From contig NC_081847.1 of NCBI RefSeq assembly GCF_963259705.1, positions 91,504,046 through 91,568,045 on the forward strand: a stretch of 64,000 nt of DNA, read 5' to 3'. Shown here piece after piece: positions 35,207 through 47,350 of this stretch (positions are counted from its first letter, which is position 1; the number at the start of each line of letters is the position of its first letter). The position numbers and the translations under genes are program-made. Source of the stretch: Myotis daubentonii. Lineage: Eukaryota; Chordata; Mammalia; Chiroptera; Vespertilionidae. The notes under the pieces were generated by a model. The model ran no database searches. It was not told the origin of the DNA and saw only the letters and a program-made list of their open reading frames with translations.

Positions 35207-36030
35207 GCTCTATTTGATAAAATTATATTTCTAGGATATACTAGTAAAGTAATATCTGAGAACTCTAATATGGTCCCTGAAATACTTATAAATATTTTAA
35301 CCAGAATGATTAGGCATTCAATTCTTAAAGAATAGTAAAATGTCAAAAGCTAAAAAAAATTGGAGAAAAATAAATTTATCAACTGCAGCAGGACATTAGT
35401 TCAAGGAATGATAAAAATATCCAAAGAAAATTATTTTCTTCTGTTGAATTAAGCAGTAAACCGATTGAAGAGGAATCAATTAGATACTGAAAGTTAAAAC
35501 CACATCTATGTAATGAACAGCAGATAAGTGTCTTTTCTCAGGAATGAATGAAAGCACCCTGCATAAAAATACAGTTCCTTTTCTGGGAGATGTGTGGTTT
35601 ATCACTAATTTGAAAGTTCTAGAAGAAAGGTGATTTCCAGAATTATCCATGTGGCAGCCTGGCTATGTGCGGCTCAGATCTGCTGCAGGAGGCCTTGCTG
35701 TCAGCCTCAGCTGCATCCATCTACCCCCTGGTCTGCCCTGTGCTCCCTCGGAGGCCATGCTGCCTGCAGGCTGTTCCAGGGTCAGACGCGATTGGGGTGA
35801 ACAGAACCACGGGGGTACCTGCCATCACAGGTCCATCCGACAGCGCACGGGGTTCCTCTCGGGAGCGGCTGTAGCTTGAAGACCTCTCAGGTGCCTGTTC
35901 AAATTATTCTTAAAACTGCTTTGTAGTCCTTTCCCCCAGTCCTCCTTCTTTCCTCTTTTTCTTTCACACGTGTCTAAGCCATGTTGCATTCCAAAGACAC
36001 TCCCTGTCTTCTGTTCCCTCCCCTTATTCT
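35207..36030. other. Unassigned sequence, GC-rich part at 35650-35880
   Basis: No recognised repeat. 35650-35880 is GC-rich with CpGs and open in two plus-strand frames for about 70 codons, but I see no known domain and no start or splice context that favours a gene. Confidence 0.4.
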
Positions 36031-36097
36031 TTTTTTTTATCCTCATCTGAGGACATGTTTAGAGAAAGGGAGGGAGGGAGGGGCAGGGGGAGAGGGG

Positions 36098-36131
<34 letters not shown>

Positions 36132-36313
36132 AACATCAAAGTGAGAGATAAACATTGATTGGCTGCCCTCTGCACACTCCTGCACGGAAGATCCAAACCA
36201 CGACCCAGGCATGTGCCCTGATGGAGAATGGAATAGACAACCCTTCAGTGCACAGGACTAGCTCCAACCAAACAACCAACAAACCAACCAACCAACCTAG
36301 CCACTCGGGCCAG
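36031..36313 (-). mobile_element. VES SINE, older tail type, with (GA)n and (CCAA)n
   Basis: Reverse VES beginning with the 'tcctcatctgaggacatgtt' tail form. It has a (GA)n run at 36099-36130 and ends in head remnants 'ctagccactcgggccaggg'. Within the head, 36271-36298 has expanded to a CCAA-type repeat. Confidence 0.85.
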
Positions 36314-36323
36314 GGTTTATTAT

Positions 36324-36382
36324 AATCCTCACTGGAGGACATGTTTGTTTTTCATTGATTCTAGAGAGAAAGGAAGGGGGGG

Positions 36383-36418
<36 letters not shown>

Positions 36419-36592
36419 AAGAGAGAGAGAGAGAGACAGAGAGACAGACAGACATTGGCTGCTTACTCCACAAGCGCAGGGACCAGGGATGGAAGCTGCA
36501 CCTTGAGTGCGTGCCTGTGCTGGAATGGAACCTGAGACCCTTCGGTGCACCAGGTGATGCTCTAACCACCTGAGCCTCATCAGCGAGGCCTC
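36324..36592 (-). mobile_element. VES SINE, older tail type, with (GA)n
   Basis: A second reverse VES directly following the first: tail form 'taatcctcactggaggacat', G-run then (GA)n at 36385-36436, and head 'ctaaccacctgagcctcatc'. The two copies are about 10 bases apart. Confidence 0.87.
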
Positions 36593-37570
36593 CTTCCCTG
36601 CATTCTTCATGTGCATTTCCTCCAATATGTCTTTGAATTTCTACTCCTGCCTTGGTATCTGCTTTTTGGAGAACCTGAACTGACACATGAATAATAAATA
36701 CAAAGGAAATGACAATTTTTATAATCTTTATATATTAGTTCATATGAAAAATTTGTTCTCTTTAATATCATTGCTTATGAAATGGAGTCATTATAATGCT
36801 TTAAAGTCTTATTTTAAAAATTGAATGAAATATTTTAGCATTTATTTTTAATGTTCATCAATCAAGATATTAGCCAAGAAATAGTAGAGACTTCACAAAT
36901 CAAAGAATGTTGCTATCAGTGATGCACATATAATTAATGTAATCCCATTAAGTGATAAATTTCATAAATTGTAAAAAGATGATAAAGAAAAAAGTAAACA
37001 ACCAACCCTAAAAAGGATTGTGTTCACTAATTAGTCTATTGTAGAATTGTTTTAATGGAATAAAAATTGAATACCACAGTTAAAATATTATGAAATAATG
37101 TAACATATCTTTACTATGCATTTGGAAAAATGAATGAAGTTCTTTTTATGCAATAAAGAAATTAAAGGGAGTATTAGTAAACTTGTTAATAATAGTACAT
37201 TATTTGAAAAATCCTTGCTGGCCAAGAACTTTCAGTTTCTATCTTTGTAGCAGTTAAGTAAAGATAAGCTCAAGCAAATAGAAATGGAATGATACTGCTG
37301 TCATTTATGTTCTATTAAAAAGATATAACACTTAATTCAAAAATCTGTATGAACATCCAATGTTAGACTGGATAATTAATCCATCTGAAATGGCTGTGAA
37401 ACATGTTAGCCAATAATTCAGGAAGAATTAATTAAAAATGATTTTGAAGCCAAAGCATGATTTAATGCATCTAATTATGGTAAGTTTGGACTCAACTAAA
37501 ACATACATACTCACTCCTTGGAAAGAAACTAACTTCATTATCAGAGCACTTCCAAAGACATATTTCGATT
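36593..37570. other. Unassigned AT-rich sequence
   Basis: Almost 1 kb of AT-rich DNA with no repeat that I recognise and no gene. Confidence 0.5.
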
Positions 37571-37582
37571 AAAGCAGGTGTC

Positions 37583-37774
37583 TTGCCTGGCTGGTGTAGC
37601 TCAGTGGTTGAGTGTCGATCTATGAACCAAGAGGTCACCGTTTATTGGTCTGGGTGTCCAGGTGTGGCCTTGATACAGGAGGCAGCCAATCAATGATTCT
37701 CTCTCATCATTGATGTTTCTCTCTCTCTCCCCCGCTCCTTTCCTCTTTGAAATCAATAAAAAAATATATTTTTA
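37583..37774 (+). mobile_element. VES SINE
   Basis: Starts ttgcctggctggtgtagctc. A stretch around the B-box is damaged (gtcaccgtttattggtctgg). Perfect 12-bp target duplication, aaagcaggtgtc, at 37571-37582 and 37775-37786. Confidence 0.93.
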
Positions 37775-38100
37775 AAAGCAGGTGTCCTTATGCCATACTA
37801 CAGTTACTGAAAGGCAACACAATGAGTTGCAAATATATAAGGAGAAAATGTGAAGGTTTTTATTTTTAAGAGTGGAATAAACATATTCTGTTAAATGAGA
37901 AGAGATGCATGAAATGCAGGGATTTTATTCAACTTCCTCAGTAAAAGTTATTTAAACAGTATTTCTTATTGATTTACTGATATTTGAAAATTATACATTA
38001 CAATTATTTGTTTGCTAGAGGCATTGTGTTCTTTTCGAGTCCTGAAGTGACAGAATCCCAGGAGGTCTAGTCTATCTCTCTAAAGCTTTCTGTAGTACTT

Positions 38101-39350
38101 TTTTTTTTTTTCTAATTTGAACTTTTATTTTTGTTCTAATGATCATAACGGTCCATTAAGCCATTTAATAGTCAAGAGGTAGTTCCTCGTTTTGTAGAAA
38201 ACCTATCCCTTACATTGAGAAATGTCTACTATTCCTGGCTCCTTCAACTAACTCCAGGAATGCCCCGAGGCAGCACGACATGAGGATTGCCACCTGTTTC
38301 TGCAAAGCCGCAGGAAACGCCTGTGATGACGAATGCTATGAACTACAGGACTTTCTCACGGTAAGGAGAGTGTGCAAGTGGAGAAGCATGACAACACCAT
38401 CTCTCCTGCATTCTTCCCCAGGCTCCTCAAGTGCTTTTCGAAAACTGTGATCCGTAGTTCTCTTAATTGGATCTGTTTGAAGGGTTTTCAATGCACTGCT
38501 TTTGCCAGGTGACTGACCTTTCCAGCTCTGCTTTGTTCTCCATAGTCCTTGAGAAAAAGAGCGGAGGGAAGCGCTCATTACATACCCAGGGCCCCAGCAT
38601 CTCAGGTCCAGAAGAGCTTGAAGAGGGTGGATCCTGAGAGAAAGAAACCACGACTCCTGCTACCCCGGATCCTTGTGGTCTCAGCACAAGGGCCTGGCGG
38701 CTCCAACCGGCTTCTCAGGGCTCCCCTGCAGGACTGTGCCGGTGATAGGGGCACAAGGGTAGAATAAAATAGTTTTTATTTTCCCCCTCTTCTCTTCCTT
38801 TCACTAAGAGAATGTGCAATTAACTAATCAAATGCAGACATGTAACCTTAGGTTCTGGCTAAGACTTTGTTGCATTTCTCAGTTGATCAGGCAAGAACAA
38901 AGAGACTTCTAACCCAGCCCTGAACTTGCACGGGTGGCCACCAGGAATGCGGAGGCTGAGCGATGAGGTCTCAGAATCATGGGATGACGCACACCAGACA
39001 CCGTGGACCGGTGTCAGGACACTGACCGTCCTGTTCCAGGAACCGGTAATGAAGACATTCATCAACGCCCAAGACGCCCACAGGGACTCCAATGGCAGCC
39101 CCGCAAATCGCCAGGACCCCTCTGCACCTTCCACTCCCGCTCCCTGACTCCCTGTACAGCTCACTCCTAACAAGCTTAAGAGGAAGGCGGATGTTAGGGC
39201 TGCTACCTGTCGCCTTCCCAGGTTTCCGGCCTCTGACAGTAAACACGCACGTGTACTCCAATCCGGCCCCTGCCCTTTGCGCTGCGTGGTGACAGCAGCA
39301 TGAGCTCTGAGCTCGGCTGACCTCCGGGTTCACTGGGAACAACAGGACTG
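38101..39350 (-). other. GC-rich candidate retrocopy, source not recognised
   Basis: Read on the minus strand, the segment ends with AATAAA (38129-38124) followed after about 12 bases by a 13-base A-tract (plus-strand T-run 38099-38111), the layout of a polyadenylated transcript copy. Upstream lies CpG-richer sequence than the surroundings (38540-39350), with minus-strand open frames of 80 to 121 codons; the longest (39342-38977) includes a hydrophobic stretch LAICGAAIGVPVGVLGV. I do not recognise a parent gene and found no target duplication. It could be unique non-coding DNA with a chance A-tract. Confidence 0.3.
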
Positions 39351-39784
39351 GCCGCTGGATGTTTGGGTTACCGCCTGGATGAGAAGTAAATACTTATTTC
39401 CTTGTCACAAATTTCAATATTTATTCCTAAAAAAAAAATTATAGCCAAATTCCAGCAGAATCATGAACAAAAAAATATAATTAAGAAACCAGGGGAAATA
39501 AAGACCTTTTTTAGGTATGCTATTTTATTCTGAGACCAGACCCGCTCATTTTCTTGCCGGGAGCAGGAATCACGAATTTCCTCGCTGCAGCTTGACCTTG
39601 TTGTAAGGCCTGGATGGTCCGTTTTGTATGGTTCTGGGACACCTCGTTCCCACACTCCGATCCCCAGTTTAACGTTACTGTTGAGCTTACAATACTGTTT
39701 CTTACATTAAGAGCCAATATGCAACTGTAACCCAACCTCCTAGAGAGTTTACTAAAATTGTAGTTTTTTTTTTATAATGTGGGG

Positions 39785-40170
39785 AAATTTTATATTTTAA
39801 AAGTTATCTTTATTGTTGAAAGTATTACATATGGCCCTGCTTTATCACCTATTGACGCCCTCCACATGGAACCTACCCCCTCCTAGGCCCTCACTGTACT
39901 ATTGTCTGTGTCCATGGGTTACGCACATGCATATACCTCCTTCCGTTAACCTCTTCCTGCCCTCCTCCCCACTTCCCTCTGAGATTCCTCAGTCTGTCCC
40001 ATGCTTCCGCATGTAGGTTCTATTGTGTTTGTTAGTTTATTTTGTTCATTAGATTCCACATATAAGTGAAATCATGTAATACTTGTCTTTCTCTGACTGG
40101 CTTATTTTGGTTAGTATAATACTCTCTAGGTCCCTCCACGCTGTCTCAAAGGGTGAGAGATCCTTTTTTT
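39785..40170 (-). mobile_element. L1 3' end
   Basis: Reverse complement of the L1 3' UTR and end: 'tttattgttgaaagtattac', 'gagattcctcagtctgtccc', 'gattccacatataagtgaaa', 'gtctttctctgactggctta' in order. No intact coding sequence. Confidence 0.9.
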
Positions 40171-41493
40171 CCAGAAAAACAATGTGTATTCCAGTCCTCT
40201 CCCTGAATCACCGAATCAGTATGTCCAGGGCATGACCTGGGGATTTAAGTTTTATCAAATAAGACATATGATTTCTGCAGCATTCAATTTGAGATCTGCT
40301 GCCTTAAAATCTAAGGGGCACTCTATTTTCAAGCCACAGGTGACTGAATTGAAGTTTTTAGATAGTGCTATTAGGTGTTTTGGTGTTTTTTTAATACAGT
40401 TTTTAAAATAAAACAAAAAACAATAACTCATAGTGGTTCCTTCTCCATGATGTACCTTTTCATCTTCAAAATGCACTGCTGTCCTTTAGACCAAAGACAG
40501 AAACTGATGAATTCCTCTTAGCAAAGATTTTATCCTTTGGTATCTCACCTTTTAAGTCCATCCCAACCCAGAGTTATAATATTAAGTAGCAAATTATGTT
40601 TAAGCCCTATGATAAGTTGGTGGCTATTAAGGAAAACTTTGACTTTTCTTAATAATCATAAATTTTTTCAATGATCAAAATTTATTTTATGGCTTTGATT
40701 GACATAGCCATTAAATATCTTATTTTGGACAATCAGAGTTATAAAGAAAACATTTTAAATAAAACTAAAAATTTTACATAGTTATATTTCATTCATTAGG
40801 ATAGTTTTTCATAACTTAAATGTTCAAATATAGTCTTTCAATTTGTTTTTATTTTCTCAGTTGTTACTATATTTTATTGTTAAAAATATGAAACCATTTT
40901 AGTGTAGTTTTATGTGTTCCTTTATATCCTGAATAACTTTATTTTGTTACATTTAGTTTCATGCTTTCAAAAATGCTGTTTCTGTTTTGAAAGCATTTTC
41001 TTACCACTCATGATTTGTCTGCAAATCTCTGTTTTATTGAGCTAGCAAAAGATTAGACTTTCCTTTTCTGTTATTTTATTAACATAAAGATCAAGCTTTC
41101 TAGAAACTTGGTGTGACCTTTTCCGCTTGTGATGTTTTCTATATGCCTGTGGCCAGTGAGCTTCATATCTCAGTCTCCACAGCGAGCTCAGGTCTGTGAG
41201 AATTAGCAAGGGATTAGAGTGATATTTCTCGCCCTGTGCTCTAGCTTCTGGCTGCAGTGCTTTCTTTACTGCGTAATGCTTCCAGGGGATTTTTCTTACT
41301 CACTATTCTCTATTATGCCTGCTATTTTGCTAATATTCTTGTCACATTTTCTTGACATCGCTTTGACCAACAATGCCATTACTGTTGGCTGTATTTCTCT
41401 GTAAATATATTAAAATGATTTTGAAAAAACAGATACAATATGCAATGGCATTCATGTTTATCTGTTGCAAAAACATTTAAAGTAAGAATTAAT
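40171..41493. other. Unassigned AT-rich sequence
   Basis: No recognised repeat or gene. AT-rich throughout. Confidence 0.5.
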
Positions 41494-41508
41494 TTCTTAC
41501 CCCCTCTT

Positions 41509-41731
41509 TTTTTTTTTTAAAATATATTTTATTGATTTTTTACAGAGAGGAAGGGAGAGAGATAGAGAGTTAGAAACATCGATGAGAGAGAAACATCGAT
41601 CAGCTGCCTCCTGCACATCTCCCACTGGGGATATGCCCGCAACCCAGGTACATGCCCTTGACCGGAATCGAACCTGGGACCCTTCAGTCCGCAGGCCAAC
41701 ACTCTATCCACTGAGCCAAACCGGTTTCGGC
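41509..41731 (-). mobile_element. VES SINE, well preserved
   Basis: Reverse VES with head 'ccactgagccaaaccggttt' and B-box complement 'ggaatcgaacctgg'. Perfect 15-bp target duplication, ttcttaccccctctt, at 41494-41508 and 41732-41746. Confidence 0.96.
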
Positions 41732-42159
41732 TTCTTACCCCCTCTTAAAGAAAACAAATGAATTGTAGCTTAGCCAATACTGAGTTTGATTACTGGGCTC
41801 TTAATTTGCTAAAAAGTGATCATTACCCTGGTTTATGTTGTTCAGTGGTTACAGCATCAGCCTGCACATAGCTGCCCAGCTTTCTCATCTGTTACCTGAT
41901 TTGCCTTCTCTCCACTTTCCCTTCATGCTAAGGAGAGATGATTAAGTATATGTGTTTATTCATTCCTTCATTCAAGTTTTTTCATTCTCATTCTCTCTTC
42001 CACTTTGGCAACCATCAGCTTGTTCTCTATATCTACGGGTCTGTTTCTGTTTTGTATTGTTTCTTCATTTTTTTTTTTGAGATCCTACATTTAAATGAGT
42101 TCATACAGTGTTTGTCTTCCTCTGTCTGACATATTCTGTTTCTCTGTTATGGGGTGAGG

Positions 42160-42280
42160 CCACAACATTAGTAACAAAGAAACAGAATTTCCGGAGGATG
42201 AGGCCCAGAAATCAGGATTTTAAAAAAGATTCCCAGGTGATTCTAATGTGCAGCCAAGGTTGAGAACCACTGCTCTAGGT
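42160..42280. mobile_element. MER5/MER20-like hAT fragment, tentative
   Basis: Contains 'cccaggtgattctaatgtgc' and ends gccaaggttgagaaccactg, the usual end of an old hAT-Charlie MITE. The left end is unclear. Confidence 0.55.
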
Positions 42281-42369
42281 TATTCATGTTGTCACAAAAG
42301 GCAAGATTTAGTTCATTTTTTAATGATGAGTAATATTCCATTGTATATATGTATCATACCTGTGTTGTT

Positions 42370-42613
42370 AATCTTCACCAGAGGATATTTTTCCATTGAT
42401 TTTTAGAGAGCATGGAAGGGAGGGGGAGACACACACACAGAGAAACATTGATGTGAGAGAGACACACGATTGGTTGCCTCTACTGATCAGGGACAGGGAT
42501 CAAGACTGCAACCCAGGTAGTAGTCCTGTAGCAGAATCAAACCTTGGACCCTGCCCTAGACCCTTCAGTCCCCAGGCTAATGCTCCACACACTGCGTAAA
42601 ACCAGCCAGGGCC
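42370..42613 (-). mobile_element. VES SINE, older tail type, inside L1
   Basis: Reverse VES: tail form 'cttcaccagaggatattttt', 'gagaaacattgatgtgagag', head 'ctgcgtaaaaccagccaggg'. L1 sequence continues on both sides, so it inserted into the older L1. Confidence 0.9.
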
Positions 42614-42894
42614 CATGTCTTCTTCATTCATTCACCTGTTTATGGACATCCAGGTTGTTTCCATAGCGTGGCGATTGTAAACAATGCTGCAGTGAACATG
42701 GGGTTGCATATAACTTGCTGAATCAATGTTTTTGTTTTCTTCAGATAAATACCCAGAGTGAATTGCTGGATCATATGGCAGCTTTATTCTTCTTTTTTTT
42801 GAGAAATATCCATACTGTTTTCTAATTTACAATCCTAGTAACAGTGTCCAAGGGTTTCCTTTTCCCCACTTCACCAGCACTGTCCAAGATCACA

Positions 42895-43280
42895 TCTATA
42901 CTAATAAAAGCATGATATGCTAATTAGACCAAACAACCTTCCGGATGTCATTCCAGATGTCCTTCTGGACAAAGCCGTGGTGGTGGAGGCCAAGGCAGAG
43001 GTGGTTAGGGGTGATCAAGCAGGCAGTGGAGCAGTTAGGGGGCAATCAGGCCAGCAGGGGAGCAGTTAGGGGCATCAGTCTAGCAGGCAGAGGCAGCTAG
43101 GGGTGATCAGGATGGCAGGCAGGCAAGCGGTAGGGGCCAGTAGTCCCAGATTGCAAGAGGGATGTCCAACTGCTGATTTAGGCCCAATCCCCTGAGGAGT
43201 CTCAGATTGGAGAGGGTTCAGGCCAGGCTGAGGGACCACCTCCCCCGCCCATGCATGAATTTCATGCACTGGGCCTCCAG
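42895..43280 (+). mobile_element. Non-autonomous Helitron (Helibat-type)
   Basis: Opens tctatactaataaaagcatg, continues 'atatgctaattagaccaaac', and closes with the hairpin gcatgaatttcatgc (43253-43267) and 'actgggcctccag'. The final four bases are CCAG instead of CTAG. The middle has repeated 'gcagttaggggcatcag'-like units. The next Helitron starts at the very next base. Confidence 0.9.
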
Positions 43281-43395
43281 TCTATATTATAAAAGGCCTG
43301 TGGCCCTAACGCCATTACGACCAAAGTCTGGTGCGGGTGGGCAGGGCTGCGAGCATGGTGAGGCTGCACAGGTGGGCGGGGCCGTGTGGCTTCTA
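43281..43395 (+). mobile_element. Helitron 5' fragment, head-to-tail with the previous one
   Basis: Begins tctatattataaaaggcctg immediately after the 3' end of the preceding Helitron. The right limit is uncertain: a 'cttctag' followed by T occurs at 43389-43395 but no 3' hairpin is visible, so it is probably truncated. Confidence 0.7.
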
Positions 43396-45255
43396 GTAGT
43401 AAATAAGAGAGGAACCAGGAAATGCAAGTACAAAGCCAACTCTGAAAGATAAGACTTGCTGAGTTGATATCCCAAGGATACTTGGAATTATCCCACATTA
43501 AACTCATGTGGCATAAATTACCATATAGATGACAGGAAGGATGGGGATGAATATTTTGAGGGTAAGATAACCTTATGTCCATAAATCATGGTCTCTAGTG
43601 TGGTTTATGGTTTATAATTGGCTGCAGGTTAGCCCACTGGCACATATCAGAGTTGCCATAAACCTATACTTTTAGGAACCATTGCATGGGGCTACAGAGC
43701 AAAAAAGGCCCTTTGAGAAGAAACCAGGATGAACTTTGCAAAGGACCTGACAAAATATTTGTGACAGCCTGTGACATATTCTTTGTGATTCAAAGTAATG
43801 AAAGCTTGACTGTTTACTGTACACATTCTTTATAAAATAGAGAGGGGTACTGAGTCTTTACTTGCATTCAAGGAAATTGTTTTCTTCACCTCGATGATGT
43901 ATTTCCAGCAATCAGTGCACTCTATTGTGATAACTGCTAAATCACCAAGGTTCTTTCCACGTAGCTGCTTTTAATGTAGGCAGGCCTCTGCGAGGCTATG
44001 CAGGTGCTAATTTGTTACTGAGACATGAGCCAATCTCTACTTGGGATTTCCCATTCTGTGATGACAGAGAATATACTGATGGAAGCCAACTCTCAGACCA
44101 AAAGTGAATAATGTGTGTAATTCATAAATACTTTAAACATGCAGACATATTCTTTTGAGCCAAACTGTCATTAGCACGATCATAATTATCAACGTCAACC
44201 ATAGATATGTACTGAACTCTCTTTCTGGGGATAGCAGAGCAATGACATGTTCTTACTTGAAAAAAAAATTTACATACAATCTCTCTTTTGGGGGCCCACA
44301 GTCAAATTTAGAGAGGCAGAATATGTACATAAAGTACGATATATTTGAACAATATTACTTAAGAGTCTCATGATTGTTATAGACACTAACAGATAGAAAA
44401 TTAGGGATACACCGTACTTTTCTAATATTAAATATTGGTAATAATAATCTCAGGAGGCCTGGACAGAGCAAGCAAGACATTAGTTTCCCCCAAAAGCATA
44501 GATATGATGTTTAATGAACGGTCAGAAAGCTGAAATGTTAGCACAAATTCTCTCTTTAGCCCTAACTTGTGTGACAAACAGTAGGCAAAAACAATTAATT
44601 GGAAAAAAAATCAGTTTTATCCCTTTCAAATCTTAGCTCTGACAGTTCTAAAGATAACAATTCCCTTGGATCTAATGAACATCATCCTCTTATGTTTTAG
44701 GTACTTATTTGCTAGCAAAATCTCATTAGGCAGTGTGAAAAATTTAGACCCTTATAAAATTACACATCAAAGAGGACTGAAAGCTTTTTTGAAAGTGCCT
44801 GCATTTGTTGGAAACAGAGGGACAGACCAGGAGTCGCTCTCTAACAATCTGCATTATGACAATTTACTTGGGCCCTGCTGTCAGTTTGGTGGGCGCAGGA
44901 TCTCAATATCACAGAACCTCCTTCTGGGGAGAACTGGATAAAAAGCTGGCATTCTTTTAAATTTGGAGAAAATTTTTGTGTCTAGATGGGAGTGCTATAA
45001 AATGACTTCAGTTGAATGGGTTTGACAAGTATCTGACAAAATCTTGATATTAAAGCAATGTTAATTTTGAGATTTTTGAACATGAAAAAGCTCAGAGGAA
45101 ATTAACATGAAAGTTATCTTGGCTTGTTAACTAGCTGTAGTTTATTCCATATTATTTTATATTCACAAATATGAGTGTGTTTCTTTGTAGGTAGTTTTAT
45201 AATTTATTTCACATATCTATTTTTTAAAAATGTTTTATTTATTTTATTTTTTAAA
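43396..45255. other. Unassigned sequence
   Basis: About 1.9 kb with no recognised repeat or gene. Short open frames only. Confidence 0.45.
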
Positions 45256-45461
45256 TAACTTTTTAATTGATTTCAGAGAGAAAGGGAGAGGGAGAGAGAG
45301 AGAGAAACATCAATGATGAGAGAACCACTGATCAATTGCCTCCTGCATGCTCCCCACTGGGGATGAAGCCTTCAACCTGGGTATATGCCCTGAATGGGAC
45401 TTGAACCATGACCTCCTGGTTTGCAGGTCGATGCTCAACCACTGAGCCATGCCATTTGGCC
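45256..45461 (-). mobile_element. VES SINE
   Basis: Reverse VES: 'gaaacatcaatgatgagaga', 'gatcaattgcctcctgcatg', 'gacctcctggtttgcaggtc', head 'ccactgagccatgccatttg'. Confidence 0.92.
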
Positions 45462-45587
45462 CTTAGATGTTTATAACTGAGGAACTAGAACAGACTATAT
45501 TTTTTTATCTTAAAAGCAATGAAGTTGTTAAGTAGTAATAAGCCCAGCAGATAACAAGAAAAAATTCATTTAAATAAATGAATTATT

Positions 45588-46082
45588 GCAGACACGATTT
45601 CCTAATACCTTTTCTGACTTCTTCCCTGCTAATGAACCCCAACAATCATCCATGTTAGTTTTAACCAATCAGATCTCTCTTACTGAATTTCCTTACCTAA
45701 CCAGTAGTCTTACCTAACCAGCCAAACAATATCATGGACAACCTTAGTTCTTCCTGAACTTCCCCTTCAGCAACAGCTGTATTGTTTTGTACTCACACTT
45801 GTCTCTTGTGTATGCAAATTGTTGCTGTGGCTCCAGAAGGAGGTCCCCTGCAGAATTAAGGAGGGTCAACGGGGCTGTGCTGGGACATGTCCCCTTCATT
45901 GGAATTTGTCAGCGAACTTCTGAGTGTGCTCCCCCGGCCAGGACTGAACTCTATGGCCAACCTTCCAGAGAGGGTTGAAACTGGGGAATAAGAGAGATTT
46001 TATTGGTTAAAGCCAACAGGGTTGATTGTTGGGGTTCATTAGCAGGGAAGAGGTAGGAAAGGTATTAGGAAATCATATCTGC
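45588..46082. mobile_element. Unclassified element with 94-bp inverted repeats
   Basis: The left arm 45588-45682 and right arm 45990-46082 are reverse complements at roughly 88% identity (for example ctaatgaaccccaacaatca occurs forward on the left and reversed on the right). The spacer is about 307 bp and contains cttacctaaccag twice near 45693 and 45709. No clear target duplication and no coding sequence. It may be a long-TIR MITE or a foldback remnant. I do not recognise the family. Confidence 0.6.
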
Positions 46083-46349
46083 TAAGTATATACTCTTTGT
46101 AAGAAAACAAAACAAAACAAAGAAACCACAAAACAAGCAAACAAAAAATAAGCAAGGATATAAAAGTTGTACATTAAAGATGGAACCTTCAAATCCAGAA
46201 TGAAGCCTTATGTTTCCTTTACTTAATTAAAAAACATTAAAAATAAATGTTTTTCAATTTCACTCTATACATTAAAATTATATATATGTATTGTAGCCAT
46301 GGATATATATGTATATATCCATGTATATTTATTTTGTTTTATATATATA

Positions 46350-46734
46350 CTAGAGGCCCGGTGCACAAAAATTGGGGGGGGAGGAGGGGGTCCCTCAGCC
46401 TGGCCTGTGCCCTCTCGCAGTCTGGGACCCCTCGGGAGATAACGACCTGCTGGCTTAGGCCTGCTCCCGGGTGGCAGAGGGCAGGCCCAATCCCAAGGTG
46501 CAGCCCCTGGTCGGGCTCAGAGCAGGGCCGATCAGGGAGTTGGGGCGCCGCCCCCGTCACGAACAGAGCAAGGCAGATAGGGAGGTTGTGGCCCCGCCCC
46601 CTGTCACACACAGAGCCTCAGGGCGATCAGGGGGTTTGGGCGCAGCCCCCTGTCATGCTGATACCGGTGCTGGGAGGCCTCGCGGCTCCACTGATCCCAG
46701 TGCTGGGAGGCATATTACCCTTTACTATATAGGA
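46350..46734 (-). mobile_element. Non-autonomous Helitron (Helibat-type)
   Basis: On the plus strand it starts ctagaggcccggtgcacaaa (complement of a 3' CTAG end) and ends gcatattaccctttactata then 'tagga', the complement of a 5' TC end. The body is GC-rich with repeated 'gggcgatcagggggtttggg'-like units. It is joined directly to the next Helitron on the same strand. Flanking base 46349 is A, i.e. T on the element strand. Confidence 0.9.
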
Positions 46735-46894
46735 TAGAGGCCTGGTGCATGGGTGGGGGCCGGCTGGTTTGCCCTGAAGGGTGTCCTGGATCAGGGTGGG
46801 GGTCCCCACTGGGGTGCCTGGTCAACCTGGGTGAGGGGATGATGGCTGTTTGCAGCTGGTCACACACCCTTCAGGGTGGGGGTCCCCACTGGGG

Positions 46895-47350
46895 AAATCC
46901 CAGCTGACGTCATGAAGAGAACAAGGTCTGCTCCGAACCTTTTACCGTCACCTGTCGCCACCCCGTCTGAATGTCGCCGTTTATACGCGGATATTTGCTT
47001 TCCTTACGCTTGTTCTTCATTTATTTTTTATTTCTAACGAAAATAAATAAAAGCATTTATGAGGACAATAAATAAAGCTTTCTGTACTTCAGAAGGACAC
47101 AAACTATTAGTGGGAAATGAATAAATAAGTCACAGAGGATGTAAATTTTGTACAGTATTAGAATGTGTAAATGAAGCTTGCTTGGAAGGGGGAAACTTGA
47201 AATAAAAACTTTATGTACTAATTCAATCGTCTCTATCTCCCTACTTATAAAACCTGTGTATAAATCTCTGCATTGAGTTGTTTAAGTGCTTGTAACATAT
47301 AAATGCATAAGTGTTTTTATTCTGCAGTATACTTTACAAGTTGATTTAGC
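46895..47350. other. AT-rich passenger block within Helitron
   Basis: About 455 bp with several ataaataaa-type stretches and a perfect palindromic CRE, tgacgtca, at 46905-46912. It is bracketed by similar sequences: 'gtgaggggatgatggctgtt' near 46833 on one side and 'gtgaggggctgagggctgtt' near 47367 on the other. The body of the Helitron is GC-rich, so this looks like captured or inserted host DNA. The source is not recognised. Confidence 0.5.

Larger units (their letters stand above)
41935..42860 (-). mobile_element. Older L1 3' part, interrupted twice
   Basis: Antisense L1: 'ctctatatctacgggtctgt', 'catgttgtcacaaaaggcaa', 'gagtaatattccattgtata', then after a SINE 'catccaggttgtttccatag' and 'ggatcatatggcagcttta'. 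It is broken by a MER5-like piece (42160-42280) and by a VES (42370-42613). ORF2 is not open. Confidence 0.87.

Noticed and set aside
36297..36686. 129-codon frame rich in Ser-Leu
   Set aside because: Translation of a (GA)n/(CT)n microsatellite inside a VES SINE.
46247..46737. 161-codon plus-strand open frame
   Set aside because: It lies antisense to a GC-rich non-autonomous Helitron, starts in flanking AT-rich DNA and continues to the Helitron end. Low stop frequency in GC-rich repeat units explains it.
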